The notes: generated by a model not told the origin, from the letters alone. A stretch of DNA of 64,000 nucleotides from an uncultured Pseudomonas sp. (GCF_913774235.1 NZ_CAJYDW010000005.1:248001-312000), one strand, 5' to 3'; shown: positions 47,701 to 55,619, counted from the first letter of the stretch. Translations and numbers: made by a program.

Positions 47701-49076
47701 CGTTGGGACCGGTGGCCCAGGTCGACTTGGCCGCGAGCCTTGGCCTGTCGCCGGAGCACCTCACTCCCGCGCTGCTGGCGCTGCAAGGCGAGGGATATGT
47801 ATTGCAGGGCCACTTCACCGCCGAGACCCAGGCGGTCGAATGGTGCGAGCGTCATCTGCTGGCGCGTATCCATCGCTATACCCTGGGCCGCTTGCGCAAG
47901 GCCATCGAACCTGTGGCCCTGGCCGACTACCTGAGATTCCTGCTGGAACATCACCATCTGGCCGGGCCGGCCACCTTGCGTGGTGGCGAAGCCTTGGAGC
48001 AGGTCGTTGGCTTGCTGGAAGGCTTCGAAGTGGCTGCCGCGGGCTGGGAAGGCGAGATCCTGCCCAGTCGCCTGCCGGACTACCTGTTCACCGGTCTCGA
48101 CGACCTCTGCCGTACCGGGCGGGTGGTCTGGCTGCGCCTGCCGCAAGCGGGCCGAGGCGGCGGACCGGTCAAGGGTTCGCCCATCGTCCTGCTGCCGCGG
48201 CGGCACCTGGCGGACTGGAGCCGCCTGGGTGCACCGCCCGCCCCCGACGCGCTGTCACCCAAGGCGCAGCGAGTGCTGGAAATACTGACCCGCCGGGGCG
48301 CATCCTTCTTCGACGAACTGCTGAGCGAAGCACGGCTCCTGCGCAGCGAGCTGGAAACGGCCTTGGGCGAGCTGGTTGGCGCCGGCGCGGTCAACGCCGA
48401 CAGCTTCGCCGGTCTGCGGGCCCTGCTGCTGCCGGCGGCCAAACGGGGCAGCCGGACCGGTTCGCGCCGCGGACGGATGCCGCTCTACGGAGGCATGGAC
48501 GACGCCGGTCGTTGGGCTGCCCTGCGGCCAGCCGAGGCACCGATCGAAGAGCGGCTGCCGGAGGCCCTGCTGGAACGCCTGGTATGGGTATTGTTGCATC
48601 GCTATGGCGTGCTCTGCTGGCAGTTGCTGCAACGCGAGAGTGCGGTGCTGCCACCCTGGCGCGATCTGCTACGCGCCTGCCATCGTCTGGAGGCTCGGGG
48701 CGAGATTCGCGGCGGTCGCTTCATCGCCGGTCTTTCCGGCGAACAATTCGCCGATCCCGTAGCCATCGCGCCCCTGCGGGAGTGGCGCCAACGTCCGGCA
48801 GCGGACAGTTGGGTGACCGTTTCGGCGCTGGACCCGCTCAATCTCGTAGGCACCCTGTTGCCAGGCGCCAAGGTGCCGGCCATGGCCGGCAACCGGCTGC
48901 TCTATCGCGATGGCGTACCCGTAGCGGCGCGCATCGCCGGCGAGGTCAGGTGGCTAGTAGAGCTGTCGCCCCAGGACCAGACGCGGGCGCGGCAGGCGCT
49001 GCAGCAACTGGGGCGGGAACGGTCGCGCAGCGACGCCCTGGGCCGCCCGGCACTGGGCGTGCCGAGCAGCGGCTGA
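44721..49076 (+). CDS. lhr: ATP-dependent helicase Lhr, full length
   Basis: This 1451-residue superfamily-2 helicase has Walker A PTGSGKT at 50-56, DEIH at 175-178, and a motif VI in QRVGRANHQVGG. Further C-terminal are the Lhr winged-helix and core domains and a large C-terminal extension. Its size places it with full-length Lhr (E. coli 1538 residues), not Lhr-Core (about 850-900), and the family unwinds DNA-DNA and RNA-DNA hybrids in 3'-5' direction. ATG at 44721 is chosen; an upstream in-frame codon adds eleven residues. It is followed by a convergent EAL gene 15 bases away. A ligase/exonuclease pair associated with Lhr-Core in other pseudomonads lies about 9 kb away. Confidence 0.93.
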   Translation: MTSNSPAAVLADFHEAPRSWFTMRFPAPTEAQRQAWPAIRAGASVLVAAPTGSGKTLTAFFAVLDGLVQEALQEGGLPEACLWLYVSPLKALSNDIRLNLEEPLAGISAALESRGLPSLALRTAVRTGDTPQKERAAMRRRPPHLLVTTPESLYVLLGSDSGRRMLASVRGVIVDEIHAIADGKRGSHLTLSLARLEALTGRPLQRIGLSATQKPLAAVAAFLVGRDAQGQLRPCTVIDIGHQRARDLALEVPPIPLAALLSTQAWELIYDRLAELAETHRTTLVFVNTRRLAERMARQLSDRLGPTQVAAHHGSLAKEQRLDAEQRLKRGELRLLLATASLELGIDIGDVDLVCQIGSPGSIAAFLQRVGRANHQVGGLPKGRLFPTSRDDLVECVALLDCVRRGELDTLHIPVAPLDVLAQQLVAEVACQEWSEAGLLAVLRQAEPYAELSEADYRAVVEMLSQGYTDRRGPRAAYVHRDAVNGLLRGRRGGKATAVMSGGTIPESGDFSVLLEPQGHTVGSVNEDFAFESLVGDVFQLGNTAYRIVKIEGSKVRVEDAKGQPPNIPFWHGEAPGRSDELSAGLARLRAELEPLLPAQDEPPEPAIARISAAYELEEGAARQLVDYLGRARQALGALPTQQTLVMERFFDQAGGMQLIIHAPFGSRINRAWGLALRKRFCRHFNVELQAAATENALILSLATSHSFVLDEVWRYLHPATAEQVLIQALLDAPLFAVRWRWNATTALALPRFSGGRKVATQVQRTRSEDLLATVFPDQVACLENLAGERQVPEHPLVRQTLDDCLHESLDSRGWLALLERITQGQLTLLTRDLPGPSPLAAEVLTAKPYAYLDDAPVEERRTLAVHNRRFGGADPDDLGALDPAAIALVREEAWPRVETADDLHEALLGVGFLTEAEMASYRPQARQLTKAGRAGCLQLPEVNLWIAAERLPLFQRLFPAASIEPALSSPPGFMAPADAEAVLVELMRARLTALGPVAQVDLAASLGLSPEHLTPALLALQGEGYVLQGHFTAETQAVEWCERHLLARIHRYTLGRLRKAIEPVALADYLRFLLEHHHLAGPATLRGGEALEQVVGLLEGFEVAAAGWEGEILPSRLPDYLFTGLDDLCRTGRVVWLRLPQAGRGGGPVKGSPIVLLPRRHLADWSRLGAPPAPDALSPKAQRVLEILTRRGASFFDELLSEARLLRSELETALGELVGAGAVNADSFAGLRALLLPAAKRGSRTGSRRGRMPLYGGMDDAGRWAALRPAEAPIEERLPEALLERLVWVLLHRYGVLCWQLLQRESAVLPPWRDLLRACHRLEARGEIRGGRFIAGLSGEQFADPVAIAPLREWRQRPAADSWVTVSALDPLNLVGTLLPGAKVPAMAGNRLLYRDGVPVAARIAGEVRWLVELSPQDQTRARQALQQLGRERSRSDALGRPALGVPSSG

Positions 49077-49091
49077 CCAGCGCGTGCAGGT

Positions 49092-50309
49092 TCAGCCCGT
49101 GAGCGCCAGGGCGTCGGCCTCTGCCAGGGGCTTGCCCAGCAGATAACCCTGGGCGTAGTCCACCTGCAGGTCACGCAGGGTGGAAAGTTCCTCCGCCGTT
49201 TCCACGCCCTCTGCCACGACCTGGGAGCCGATCTCATGGGCGAAGCCGACCAGGCCTTTCGCCAGGGCGCGGCGGTTGCGGTCTTGGTGGATGCCGCGAG
49301 TCAGGCTCATGTCGAGTTTGATGAGGTCGGGTTGCAGCTGCAGGATGTGCTTCATGCTGGAATAGCCGGCACCGGCATCGTCCACCGCCAGGCGTATGCC
49401 CTGCTGCCGCAGGGGGGCGAGGGCGTTGGTAAGCGCGGTATAGTCTTCGATGATGGCATGCTCGGTGATCTCCAGGGTGATGCGGGACAGGTCCTGCACC
49501 TCCTGGAACAAGGGCAGCAGATGTGGCGAGGTCAACAGCTGTGGTGAGGCGTTGAGATTGAGGACGTAGGGCGCGGCGAACGTCTCCAGGTAGGCCAGGC
49601 TCTTGCGCAGCACCCGTTCTTCCAGGCGCACGCCGATACCCGCCTGGGCGGCCTGGTCGAACCATTTGTCTGGCGAGCGCTGTGGCTCCACCTCGAAGCG
49701 CGACAGGCATTCGAAGCCATGCAGTCGCAGGTCGGCCAGCTGGAAGACCGGCTGGAAGACGATTCGGGGCGCACCCTGGGCCAGGGCCGCCTCGATTTCG
49801 TCGATCACGGTCTGGCGCACGCGCCGGTCGCTCTCTACCTCGTACAGGCGCAACGCCAGGATTTCGGCGAAGGCACGCAGCATCTGCAGATCGCGGTCGC
49901 CCAAGCTGGTATTGGGCTTGAAGCCGAAACAGCACAGGGTGCCATAGATGTGGCCGTTCACCTGGATGGGCACGCTCATGTGCGAGCCGATGGGAATCGA
50001 CGCGGTCGCTGGTATCCGTTGCGTCGCCGGTATTCGCGAGGTGTCCGGGATCAACTCGGGCAGATCGCCGTTGACCACCTTCTGGCAGTAGCCTTCGGTC
50101 AGGGGAATGATCTGGCCCTCATGGATTGGGCAATCCACGGGGCCATCCACCTGTTCCAACACGCGATCCTTCTTGCGGAAGCGTGCGAGAAAGGCTACGT
50201 CCATCCCCAGATACTGGCGTACCACCCTCAGGGACTCACGCAACTCACGCTCACCGATGTCGTGGGACAGCAGCTTGAGTAATGGATGACTCTGATCAGC
50301 GACCAACAT
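49092..50309 (-). CDS. GAF-EAL protein, putative c-di-GMP phosphodiesterase
   Basis: This 405-residue protein has an N-terminal GAF domain (about 15-160) and a C-terminal EAL domain with no GGDEF between. The EAL signature reads ECL at 200-202 (HGFECLSRF). Other EAL-site segments are partly altered: NLNASPQLL, DDAGAGYSSM (usually DDFGTGYS), KLDMSL and AEGVET. Catalysis is possible but not sure. In the GAF domain the hexapeptide RIPATQ/RIPATA is repeated in tandem at 92-103. The ATG at 50309 follows AAGGAG. It may act as a phosphodiesterase or as a c-di-GMP binder. Confidence 0.9.
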   Translation of the reverse strand: MLVADQSHPLLKLLSHDIGERELRESLRVVRQYLGMDVAFLARFRKKDRVLEQVDGPVDCPIHEGQIIPLTEGYCQKVVNGDLPELIPDTSRIPATQRIPATASIPIGSHMSVPIQVNGHIYGTLCCFGFKPNTSLGDRDLQMLRAFAEILALRLYEVESDRRVRQTVIDEIEAALAQGAPRIVFQPVFQLADLRLHGFECLSRFEVEPQRSPDKWFDQAAQAGIGVRLEERVLRKSLAYLETFAAPYVLNLNASPQLLTSPHLLPLFQEVQDLSRITLEITEHAIIEDYTALTNALAPLRQQGIRLAVDDAGAGYSSMKHILQLQPDLIKLDMSLTRGIHQDRNRRALAKGLVGFAHEIGSQVVAEGVETAEELSTLRDLQVDYAQGYLLGKPLAEADALALTG

Positions 50310-50718
50310 ACAGCACTCCTTGTCGGCAAAGGCTGGCTTCAGATAGCGACAGCCGGCTCAGTTCAGCCACTGTCGGAGCCTAGGATCGCCAATTCAGGTC
50401 TGTTCCAGCAAGGCATGTGGCAAGATCGAACCGCTCTGCCACGCCACTCTCTGGCTATGGGGCCAGGGTGCGCGGTGCAGCTGGGGACGCCAGGAGCACC
50501 CGACCACTTCCTTCGATCACCGCGTGTTGCGAAAGAGAGCTTGCTGCCAGGCCTCGAAGGGTAGCAGTCGACCAGGCGTCACTCGCCGCCGCTGGATCAC
50601 CGGGACCCAGTGCCGCGACGAGTCGATCAAGTCAGTCGCGTCGCGGACTTGGCAGGGCCTGCAGATCGCCAAGGCGGCGCACCAGGATGGCAAGCGGGAA
50701 TGGACGAGCAATCGGACG
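50310..50718. other. Intergenic region, no gene seen
   Basis: These 409 bases lie upstream of the GAF-EAL gene and downstream of the Gcw-type porin gene, both on the - strand. Small open frames here (for example 50517-50711, - strand, TTG start) lack ribosome-binding sites and family likeness. The promoter of the GAF-EAL gene should be within it; no clear elements were recognised. Confidence 0.5.
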
Positions 50719-51444
50719 CTAGAAGAAGGGATGCGAGGCCTTGAGCATCAGGGCGTTGTCGCAATAGGTGTTGTGCCCCGAATACACCGAACAGTCGGCG
50801 CCTCTCAGGCTGGTGCCGCTGTAGCTGAGGTTGAACAGGGTGTTCACCCACTTGCGGCTCAGGTTGACCGACCAGTCGTTGAATCGGCGCACCAGGCCGC
50901 CGCTATCGACGGTTGCCGGAGTATCCAGCACATAGTTGGTGTACTTCAGGGACACGCCGGTCTTGAACAGCGGCAGCGTGCCCAGATCGGCGTAAAGCGA
51001 GGCATTCTGGCGACCCGGATCGTTGGCGAAGGCCGCGCCCAGGCGCTTGCCGAAGACCGTCATGCCGGAATACAGCTCGCGGCTGGGCTCGACGTTCTGG
51101 ATCAGGTTGCTGTAGTTGATCACCCCGAATTCGTAACCGTAACCCGGTGCGAAGCGATGCTTGTAGCCGGCGTAGGTATCCATCTCCAACACGGGGGTAT
51201 CGGCGGAGGAGGCGTTGTTGGTGGTCCATTGGCCGAAGTACAGGCCGCTGTCGTGGGTCAGGTCGAAACCGCCACCCATGCCGGCCGAAGTCGGCGCCAC
51301 CAGGCCTTGGGCCATGCTGCGGGCAGGCGCCGTGCCCATTTTCAGATCGAAATCGCCGACCTCGCGCTGCATGCCCCAACTGGCAGCCAGCACCGGACTG
51401 CTGAGCAACCCGAGCACGATGAGACAAGGCAACGATCTGTTCAT
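50719..51444 (-). CDS. Putative outer-membrane porin, Gcw_chp / TorF family
   Basis: This 241-residue protein has a signal peptide (about 1-20, cleaving after SSPVLA) followed by beta-strand-like alternation and the family hallmarks DLTHDSGLYFGQWTTNN, DTYAGYKHRF and GYGYEFGVINYSN. The C-terminus ends in Phe (SHPFF), as expected of an outer-membrane barrel. The function of the family is not established. ATG at 51444, preceded by GGGAG, begins the signal peptide; a longer open frame upstream is not used. It stands alone. Confidence 0.8.
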   Translation of the reverse strand: MNRSLPCLIVLGLLSSPVLAASWGMQREVGDFDLKMGTAPARSMAQGLVAPTSAGMGGGFDLTHDSGLYFGQWTTNNASSADTPVLEMDTYAGYKHRFAPGYGYEFGVINYSNLIQNVEPSRELYSGMTVFGKRLGAAFANDPGRQNASLYADLGTLPLFKTGVSLKYTNYVLDTPATVDSGGLVRRFNDWSVNLSRKWVNTLFNLSYSGTSLRGADCSVYSGHNTYCDNALMLKASHPFF

Positions 51445-51917
51445 GGAAGCACTCCCGCCGTGCCGGTGAATTCGATGAGAAGGGCAGAGATATAGGGATA
51501 ACAACAAGCAGGGAATACATCCGAGTGAGAACACCCAGATGACTTCGTTGTTATTGGATGAGATACAGCGGCTAACCCGTTCTTGCCCTTTGATGATAAC
51601 GAACGATAGCGGCGTTTTTTCGCCACTCGTCAGGTAGTTTTCGATAAATTGAACTAGAGCCGGGTCGCGCGACCGTGAAATTTGATATGAGTTCTGATAT
51701 CAGCGGTGACGGAGGGCGATCACCGGCAGCCGGCTGAAACCCGCGCCGGAACAGGTCAGGCGACATATTTATTGACAAAGGGCAGGCCCAGTGCGACGAA
51801 CAACCGCGGGTGGGTGGATTGAATCGAGCCGGAATGACTCAATATGGTAGCGAGAGGGGTAGCGAGTGCTACCCCGAGGTGGCTGTCCCCGATTGAGCGC
51901 TGGCTCGAGGAGTTTCC
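51445..51917. other. Intergenic region with direct and inverted repeats
   Basis: These 473 bases separate the putative porin gene (- strand) from a 43-codon ORF (+ strand). The middle part is AT-richer than the flanks. A small open frame at 51572-51766 (- strand) has no ribosome-binding site and is not supported. The notable element is the repeat at 51846-51875. Confidence 0.5.
51846..51875 (+). repeat. Direct repeat plus perfect hairpin upstream of the 43-codon ORF
   Basis: GGTAGCGAG occurs twice, starting 12 bases apart (51846 and 51858). The second copy is part of a perfect hairpin, GGGGTAGC (51856-51863), loop GAGT, GCTACCCC (51868-51875). The hairpin lies about 40 bases before the ATG of the small ORF. 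There is no T-run on either side. It could be a protein-binding site or a leader structure. Confidence 0.55.
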
Positions 51918-52049
51918 ATGAACGACCGTATACAAGCCCTGGTGCTGGACCTGCTCGCCCGACTCGGTCTGGTGAAGGCTATCCCGATCCCCAGCCGCGA
52001 GCGTGAAAGACTGGCCGCCCAGCGTCGCGCCCAGCAGCAGCGGCGCTAA
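51918..52049 (+). CDS. Small basic protein (43 residues), unannotated type
   Basis: The ORF starts MNDRIQALVLDLLARLGL, which can form an amphipathic helix, and ends in a Glu/Arg/Gln-rich tail (RERERLAAQRRAQQQRR) with no Cys or Trp. GAGGAG lies six bases before the ATG, an excellent ribosome-binding site. It is too short for a standard gene track. It stands on its own between the Gcw-type porin gene and the aot operon, convergent with aotP. I do not recognise a family. A role in membrane or nucleic-acid binding fits its character but is guesswork. Confidence 0.6.
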   Translation: MNDRIQALVLDLLARLGLVKAIPIPSRERERLAAQRRAQQQRR

Positions 52050-52071
52050 GCAGCAGCCATTGCGAGCATGA

Positions 52072-52113
52072 ACCGCAGGGCCCACGCTCTGCGGTACATC
52101 CCAGACCTCTGGG
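52072..52113. terminator. Two adjacent hairpins between convergent small ORF and aotP
   Basis: ACCGCAG/CTGCGGT form a 7-base stem with a 10-base loop (52072-52095). CCCAGA/TCTGGG follow (52100-52113) with a 2-base spacer. They lie between the small ORF stop and the aotP stop. Neither has a T-run, so they may be transcript ends or RNA-stabilising hairpins rather than classic intrinsic terminators. Confidence 0.35.
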
Positions 52114-52125
52114 AGGAGCTTGGGG

Positions 52126-52890
52126 CTATTTCAGATTGCCGCTAAGGAACTGTCGCAGGCGTTCGCTGCGCGGCGCGACCAGTACCTCGCTTGGCGGACC
52201 TTGCTCTTCCACGACGCCCTGGTGCAGGAAGAGTACCTGGGTAGACACCTCCCGGGCGAAAGCCATCTCGTGGGTCACCATGAGCATGGTGCGGCCTTCT
52301 TCAGCCAATGCCCTGATTACCTTGAGCACCTCGCCGACCAGTTCGGGGTCGAGCGCCGAGGTCGGCTCGTCGAACAACATGATCTCCGGCTCCATTGCCA
52401 GCGCGCGGGCGATGGCCACCCGTTGCTGCTGGCCGCCGGAGAGGAACGCCGGGTACTGATCGGCGACGCGTGCCGGCAGACCCACCTTGTCCAGATACTT
52501 GCGCGCCCGGTCTTCGGCTTCTGCTTTGCTGATACCTAGTGCCTTGCGCGGTGCCAGGGTGATGTTGTCCAGCACGCTCAGATGGCTCCAGAGATTGAAG
52601 TGCTGGAACACCATGGCCAGGCGAGTACGCAGGTTTTGTAGCTGGGCCGCGTCGGCCACCCGGACGGCACCGCGGTCATCGGCCATGCGGATGGTCTCGC
52701 CATCCAGGGTCATGGTCACGGCATTGGGCTGCTCGAGGAAGTTGATGCAGCGCAGGAAGGTGCTCTTGCCCGAGCCGCTGGCACCGATCAGGCTGACCAC
52801 GTCGCCGGTCTTGGCCTGGAGCGAGACGCCCTTGAGCACTTCGTGGTCGCCGTAACGCTTGTGCAGGCCTTCGACGGTCAGTTTGTACAT
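52126..52890 (-). CDS. aotP: Arginine/ornithine ABC transporter ATPase AotP
   Basis: This 254-residue ATPase of the polar-amino-acid importer has Walker A GASGSGKST, VFQHFNLWSHLSVLDNI, signature LSGGQQQRVAIARAL, Walker B IMLFDEPTSALDPE and switch His VTHEMAFAREVS, all as in HisP/AotP. ATG at 52890 starts MYKLTVEGLHKRYG; an upstream in-frame start is less likely. It is the last gene of aotJQMOP, 34 bases after aotO. In P. aeruginosa argR follows aotP; here no argR is found downstream. Confidence 0.92.
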   Translation of the reverse strand: MYKLTVEGLHKRYGDHEVLKGVSLQAKTGDVVSLIGASGSGKSTFLRCINFLEQPNAVTMTLDGETIRMADDRGAVRVADAAQLQNLRTRLAMVFQHFNLWSHLSVLDNITLAPRKALGISKAEAEDRARKYLDKVGLPARVADQYPAFLSGGQQQRVAIARALAMEPEIMLFDEPTSALDPELVGEVLKVIRALAEEGRTMLMVTHEMAFAREVSTQVLFLHQGVVEEQGPPSEVLVAPRSERLRQFLSGNLK

Positions 52891-52924
52891 GGATAGGGAT
52901 TCCACAGCTGAAAGAGGGTAGGGA

Positions 52925-54037
52925 TCACGGCGACAGCAGGTAGCCGCTGCGATAGGCCTCGGTACCCGCCACGTGGGCGATCACCATGCCGGCCGTGGCC
53001 ATGCGGCGATTCGAGCGCGCGTAGAGGACGCCGGCGACGGCGCTACGCACGTCCTCGACCTGATCGGTGATGGGGTCTATGACTTGGGCCAGTATCTGGC
53101 CGGCCTCCACGACTTCGCCTACCTGCGCCTTGAGTACCAGCACGCCACCCTGGCGGGTCGCCACGGGTTCGGCCGCGGCCAGCGGGGTCGCGGGCTGGCG
53201 CAGCGGTGGCAAGGGCGCCGCGGTGCCGGACAGGAAGCCCTGGTGACGCAGGTAATGAATGATGGCCTCGGCATCTGCGCTGGCGAGGTCGTCGCGCACG
53301 TCCAGCTGGCCACGCAGTTCCAGGGTGACGGACAGACTGCCCAGGGGCAGGCGCGCGCCGAAGCGCTGGTTGAGATTCCACCAGAGCAGGGTGAAGCATT
53401 CGTCGAAGGACTGGCCGCCGGAATCGGTGGCGAGCAGGCTCGCCTCCGAACCGAAATAGCGCGCCAGGGGCTCGACCTGGGGCCAGGCTTCCGGGGTGGT
53501 GTAGAGATGGGCCACGGCGTCGAAGTCGCAGTGCAGGTCGAGCACCACCTCGGCGTCGCAGGCCAGGCGCTGTAGGGTCAGACGCTGACTGTCGAGCTGG
53601 GTGGTGGCGGTCTCCGCGGCCAGGGCGTCGCGGAAGGCCGTGCGCACCAAGGCCTGGTTGGCGGCTGCGTCGTCACCCAGGCGCTCGGCCACGGCGGCCT
53701 CTACTTGGGCGGTCATGTCGCGGAAGCGGCGGTTGAAGTTTTGCCCGCTTTCCAGCTCGTAGCGGCCGAGGTGGACGTCGGCGACCTGCTGGTCCTGGCC
53801 GATGGGATTGGCCACCGGCACCAGTACCACTTCCGCCAGGAGTTCGCCGGCGGCTTCCAGCGCCTTGAGGCGCTGCTTTAGGTGCCAGGCGGTGAGCATG
53901 CCGGGCAATTCGTCGGCGTGCAGGGAGGCCTGGATATAGACCTTGCGGCCACTGTCGGCGGGGCCGAAGTGGAAGCTGTGGATGCAGCGCTCGGTCCCTG
54001 GGACGGGCGCGACGAGCGGATGGGTGAGGTGGCGCAT
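52925..54037 (-). CDS. aotO: AotO, succinylglutamate desuccinylase/aspartoacylase-family protein
   Basis: This 370-residue protein of the M14-like zinc carboxypeptidase/aspartoacylase family has zinc-binding HADE in QASLHADELPGM, with a second His in VVLDLHCDFDAVAHLY. A C-terminal biotinyl/lipoyl-like segment (GGVLVLKAQVGEVVEAGQIL) is seen near 285-305. In P. aeruginosa the homologous aotO lies in the transport operon but was reported not to be needed for uptake, so its substrate is uncertain. It lies 36 bases after aotM and 34 before aotP. Confidence 0.88.
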   Translation of the reverse strand: MRHLTHPLVAPVPGTERCIHSFHFGPADSGRKVYIQASLHADELPGMLTAWHLKQRLKALEAAGELLAEVVLVPVANPIGQDQQVADVHLGRYELESGQNFNRRFRDMTAQVEAAVAERLGDDAAANQALVRTAFRDALAAETATTQLDSQRLTLQRLACDAEVVLDLHCDFDAVAHLYTTPEAWPQVEPLARYFGSEASLLATDSGGQSFDECFTLLWWNLNQRFGARLPLGSLSVTLELRGQLDVRDDLASADAEAIIHYLRHQGFLSGTAAPLPPLRQPATPLAAAEPVATRQGGVLVLKAQVGEVVEAGQILAQVIDPITDQVEDVRSAVAGVLYARSNRRMATAGMVIAHVAGTEAYRSGYLLSP

Positions 54038-54073
54038 GACAACTCCGGGGCCGCGCCGGGCGCGGCCGCTTGG

Positions 54074-54784
54074 TCAGTGGGTCGGGCCGAGGAAGGCCAG
54101 CCAGCGGCGCTCCGCCAGGCGGAACAGACCGATCAGGATGAAGGACACCGCCAGGTACAGCAACGCGGCCAGCCCGAAGGCCTGGAAGGTCAGGAAGGTG
54201 GCGGTGTTGGCGTCGCGGGCGATCTTGAGCAAGTCCGGCACCGTGGCGGTGAAGGCCAGGGTGGTGGAGTGCAGCATCATGATCACCTCGTTGCTGTAGA
54301 AGGGCAGCGAACGGCGCAGCGCCGAGGGCAGGATCACGTGCACGTACAGGCGCCAGCCGTCCAGGCCATAGGCCTTGGCCGCCTCGACCTCGCCATGGGG
54401 GGTGTTGCGGATGGCCCCGGCGAAGATCTCGGTGGTGTAGGCGCAGGTGTTCAGGGCGAAGGCCAGGATGGTGCAGTTCAGGCCGTCGCGGAAGAAGCTG
54501 CCCAGCATCGGCTGGTCACGTACGAAGCCCAGGCTGTAGATGCCGGTGTAGCAGATCAGCAGCTGCAGATAGAGCGGGGTGCCGCGAAAGACGTAGGTGT
54601 AGAAGCCGATCGGCCAGCGCAGCCAGCGCCGCTCCGAGACCCGGGCCACCGACAGCGGCACCGAGACGAGGAAGCCGATCACCACCGAGGCCACCAGCAG
54701 CCAGAGGGTCATGGCCAGGCCGGTGATGTGGTAGCCATCGGTCCACAGCAGGGGTTTCCAGTATTGCTGCAGGAGTTCGATCAT
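54074..54784 (-). CDS. aotM: Arginine/ornithine ABC transporter permease AotM
   Basis: This 236-residue inner-membrane permease of the HisM type has about five helices (ITGLAMTLWLLVASVVIGFL and others) and the ATPase-docking loop EVEAAKAYGLDGWRLYVHVI. It pairs with AotQ to form the translocation path for arginine and ornithine. Its ATG at 54784 overlaps the aotQ stop (ATGA), so the two subunits are translated together. Confidence 0.92.
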   Translation of the reverse strand: MIELLQQYWKPLLWTDGYHITGLAMTLWLLVASVVIGFLVSVPLSVARVSERRWLRWPIGFYTYVFRGTPLYLQLLICYTGIYSLGFVRDQPMLGSFFRDGLNCTILAFALNTCAYTTEIFAGAIRNTPHGEVEAAKAYGLDGWRLYVHVILPSALRRSLPFYSNEVIMMLHSTTLAFTATVPDLLKIARDANTATFLTFQAFGLAALLYLAVSFILIGLFRLAERRWLAFLGPTH

Positions 54785-55518
54785 CGCTTGGCCTCCCGCA
54801 CGCCGACGTGATAGCGCCGCTCCAGCGCGCCGAGGATGGCGTTGGTCACGGCGGTGATGAGCAGATAGATGACGCCGGCGACGATCAGGAAGTAGAACAG
54901 CTTGAAGGTGCCCTTGCCGGCTTCCTGGGAGGCGCGCACCAGATCGGCCAGACCGATGATGGAGACCAGCGCGGTGGCCTTGAGCAGCACCTGCCAGTTG
55001 TTGCCGATGCCGGGCAGGGCGAATCTCATCATCTGCGGGAAGGTGATCAGGGTGAAGGTCTGCCAGCGGCTCAGGCCGTAGGCCAGGGCGGCTTCACCCT
55101 GGCCGCGCGGCACGGCGAGGATGGCGCCGCGGAAGGTTTCGGTGAAATAGGCGCCATAGATGAAACCCAGGGTGGCGATGCCGGCCGCCATGGGATCGAT
55201 GTCGATGTAGTCCCAGCCCATGTAGTCGGTAAGGGCGCCCAGCCAGTTCTGCAGGCTGTAGAAGATCAGCAGCATCAGCACCAGATCGGGTACGCCACGG
55301 ATCAGGGTGGTGTAGCTCTGTGCGATGAAGCGCAGCGGCGTGAAGCGCGACAGCTTGGCGGAGGCGCCGAGCAGGCCGAGGATGACGGCTACCACCAGCG
55401 CGAAGCCGGCGAGCTTGAGGGTCGTCAGGGTGCCTTCCAGGATCAGGGGGCCGTAGCCGTGCAGGCTGAACGCGCCCAAGCCGATGGACTGCAAGAAGGA
55501 GTCGAAGGAATTCTGCAT
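54781..55518 (-). CDS. aotQ: Arginine/ornithine ABC transporter permease AotQ
   Basis: This 245-residue permease of the HisQ type has helices from about residue 25 (LILEGTLTTLKLAGFALVVA), the conserved YTTLIRGVPDLVLMLLIF and a docking loop GEAALAYGLSRWQTFTLITF. It works with AotM, AotP and binding protein AotJ. It is separated from aotJ by a 101-base gap that holds a terminator-like hairpin, so it should be expressed at a lower level than aotJ. No good ribosome-binding site is visible before the ATG. Confidence 0.92.
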   Translation of the reverse strand: MQNSFDSFLQSIGLGAFSLHGYGPLILEGTLTTLKLAGFALVVAVILGLLGASAKLSRFTPLRFIAQSYTTLIRGVPDLVLMLLIFYSLQNWLGALTDYMGWDYIDIDPMAAGIATLGFIYGAYFTETFRGAILAVPRGQGEAALAYGLSRWQTFTLITFPQMMRFALPGIGNNWQVLLKATALVSIIGLADLVRASQEAGKGTFKLFYFLIVAGVIYLLITAVTNAILGALERRYHVGVREAKR

Positions 55519-55577
55519 GCGTCTAGGAGAATCGCCTGGTGAGACCGTGGGCGCGGTGGGCGCCGACGGTCATACGT

Positions 55578-55605
55578 AAAACGCCCCCGGTGGCACCGGG
55601 GGCGT
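55578..55605 (-). terminator. Intrinsic-terminator-like hairpin between aotJ and aotQ
   Basis: ACGCCCCCGGTG and CACCGGGGGCGT form perfect 12-base arms at 55581-55605. On the - strand the stem is followed at once by TTTT. Such a hairpin inside a binding-protein operon usually stops most transcripts after the first gene or protects its 3' end, giving an excess of binding protein over the membrane parts. Confidence 0.8.
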
Positions 55606-55619
55606 CGACCGTGCGGACC

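Noticed and set aside
50517-50711. 64-codon open frame (- strand) after the Gcw-type porin
   Set aside because: TTG start, no ribosome-binding site and no family likeness.
51601-51640. GGCG-TTTTTT-CGCC as a terminator
   Set aside because: The stem is only four base pairs and the T-run is in the loop, not after the stem.
51572-51766. Small open frame (- strand) between the porin gene and the 43-codon ORF
   Set aside because: No ribosome-binding site and no recognisable features; composition is compatible with non-coding DNA.
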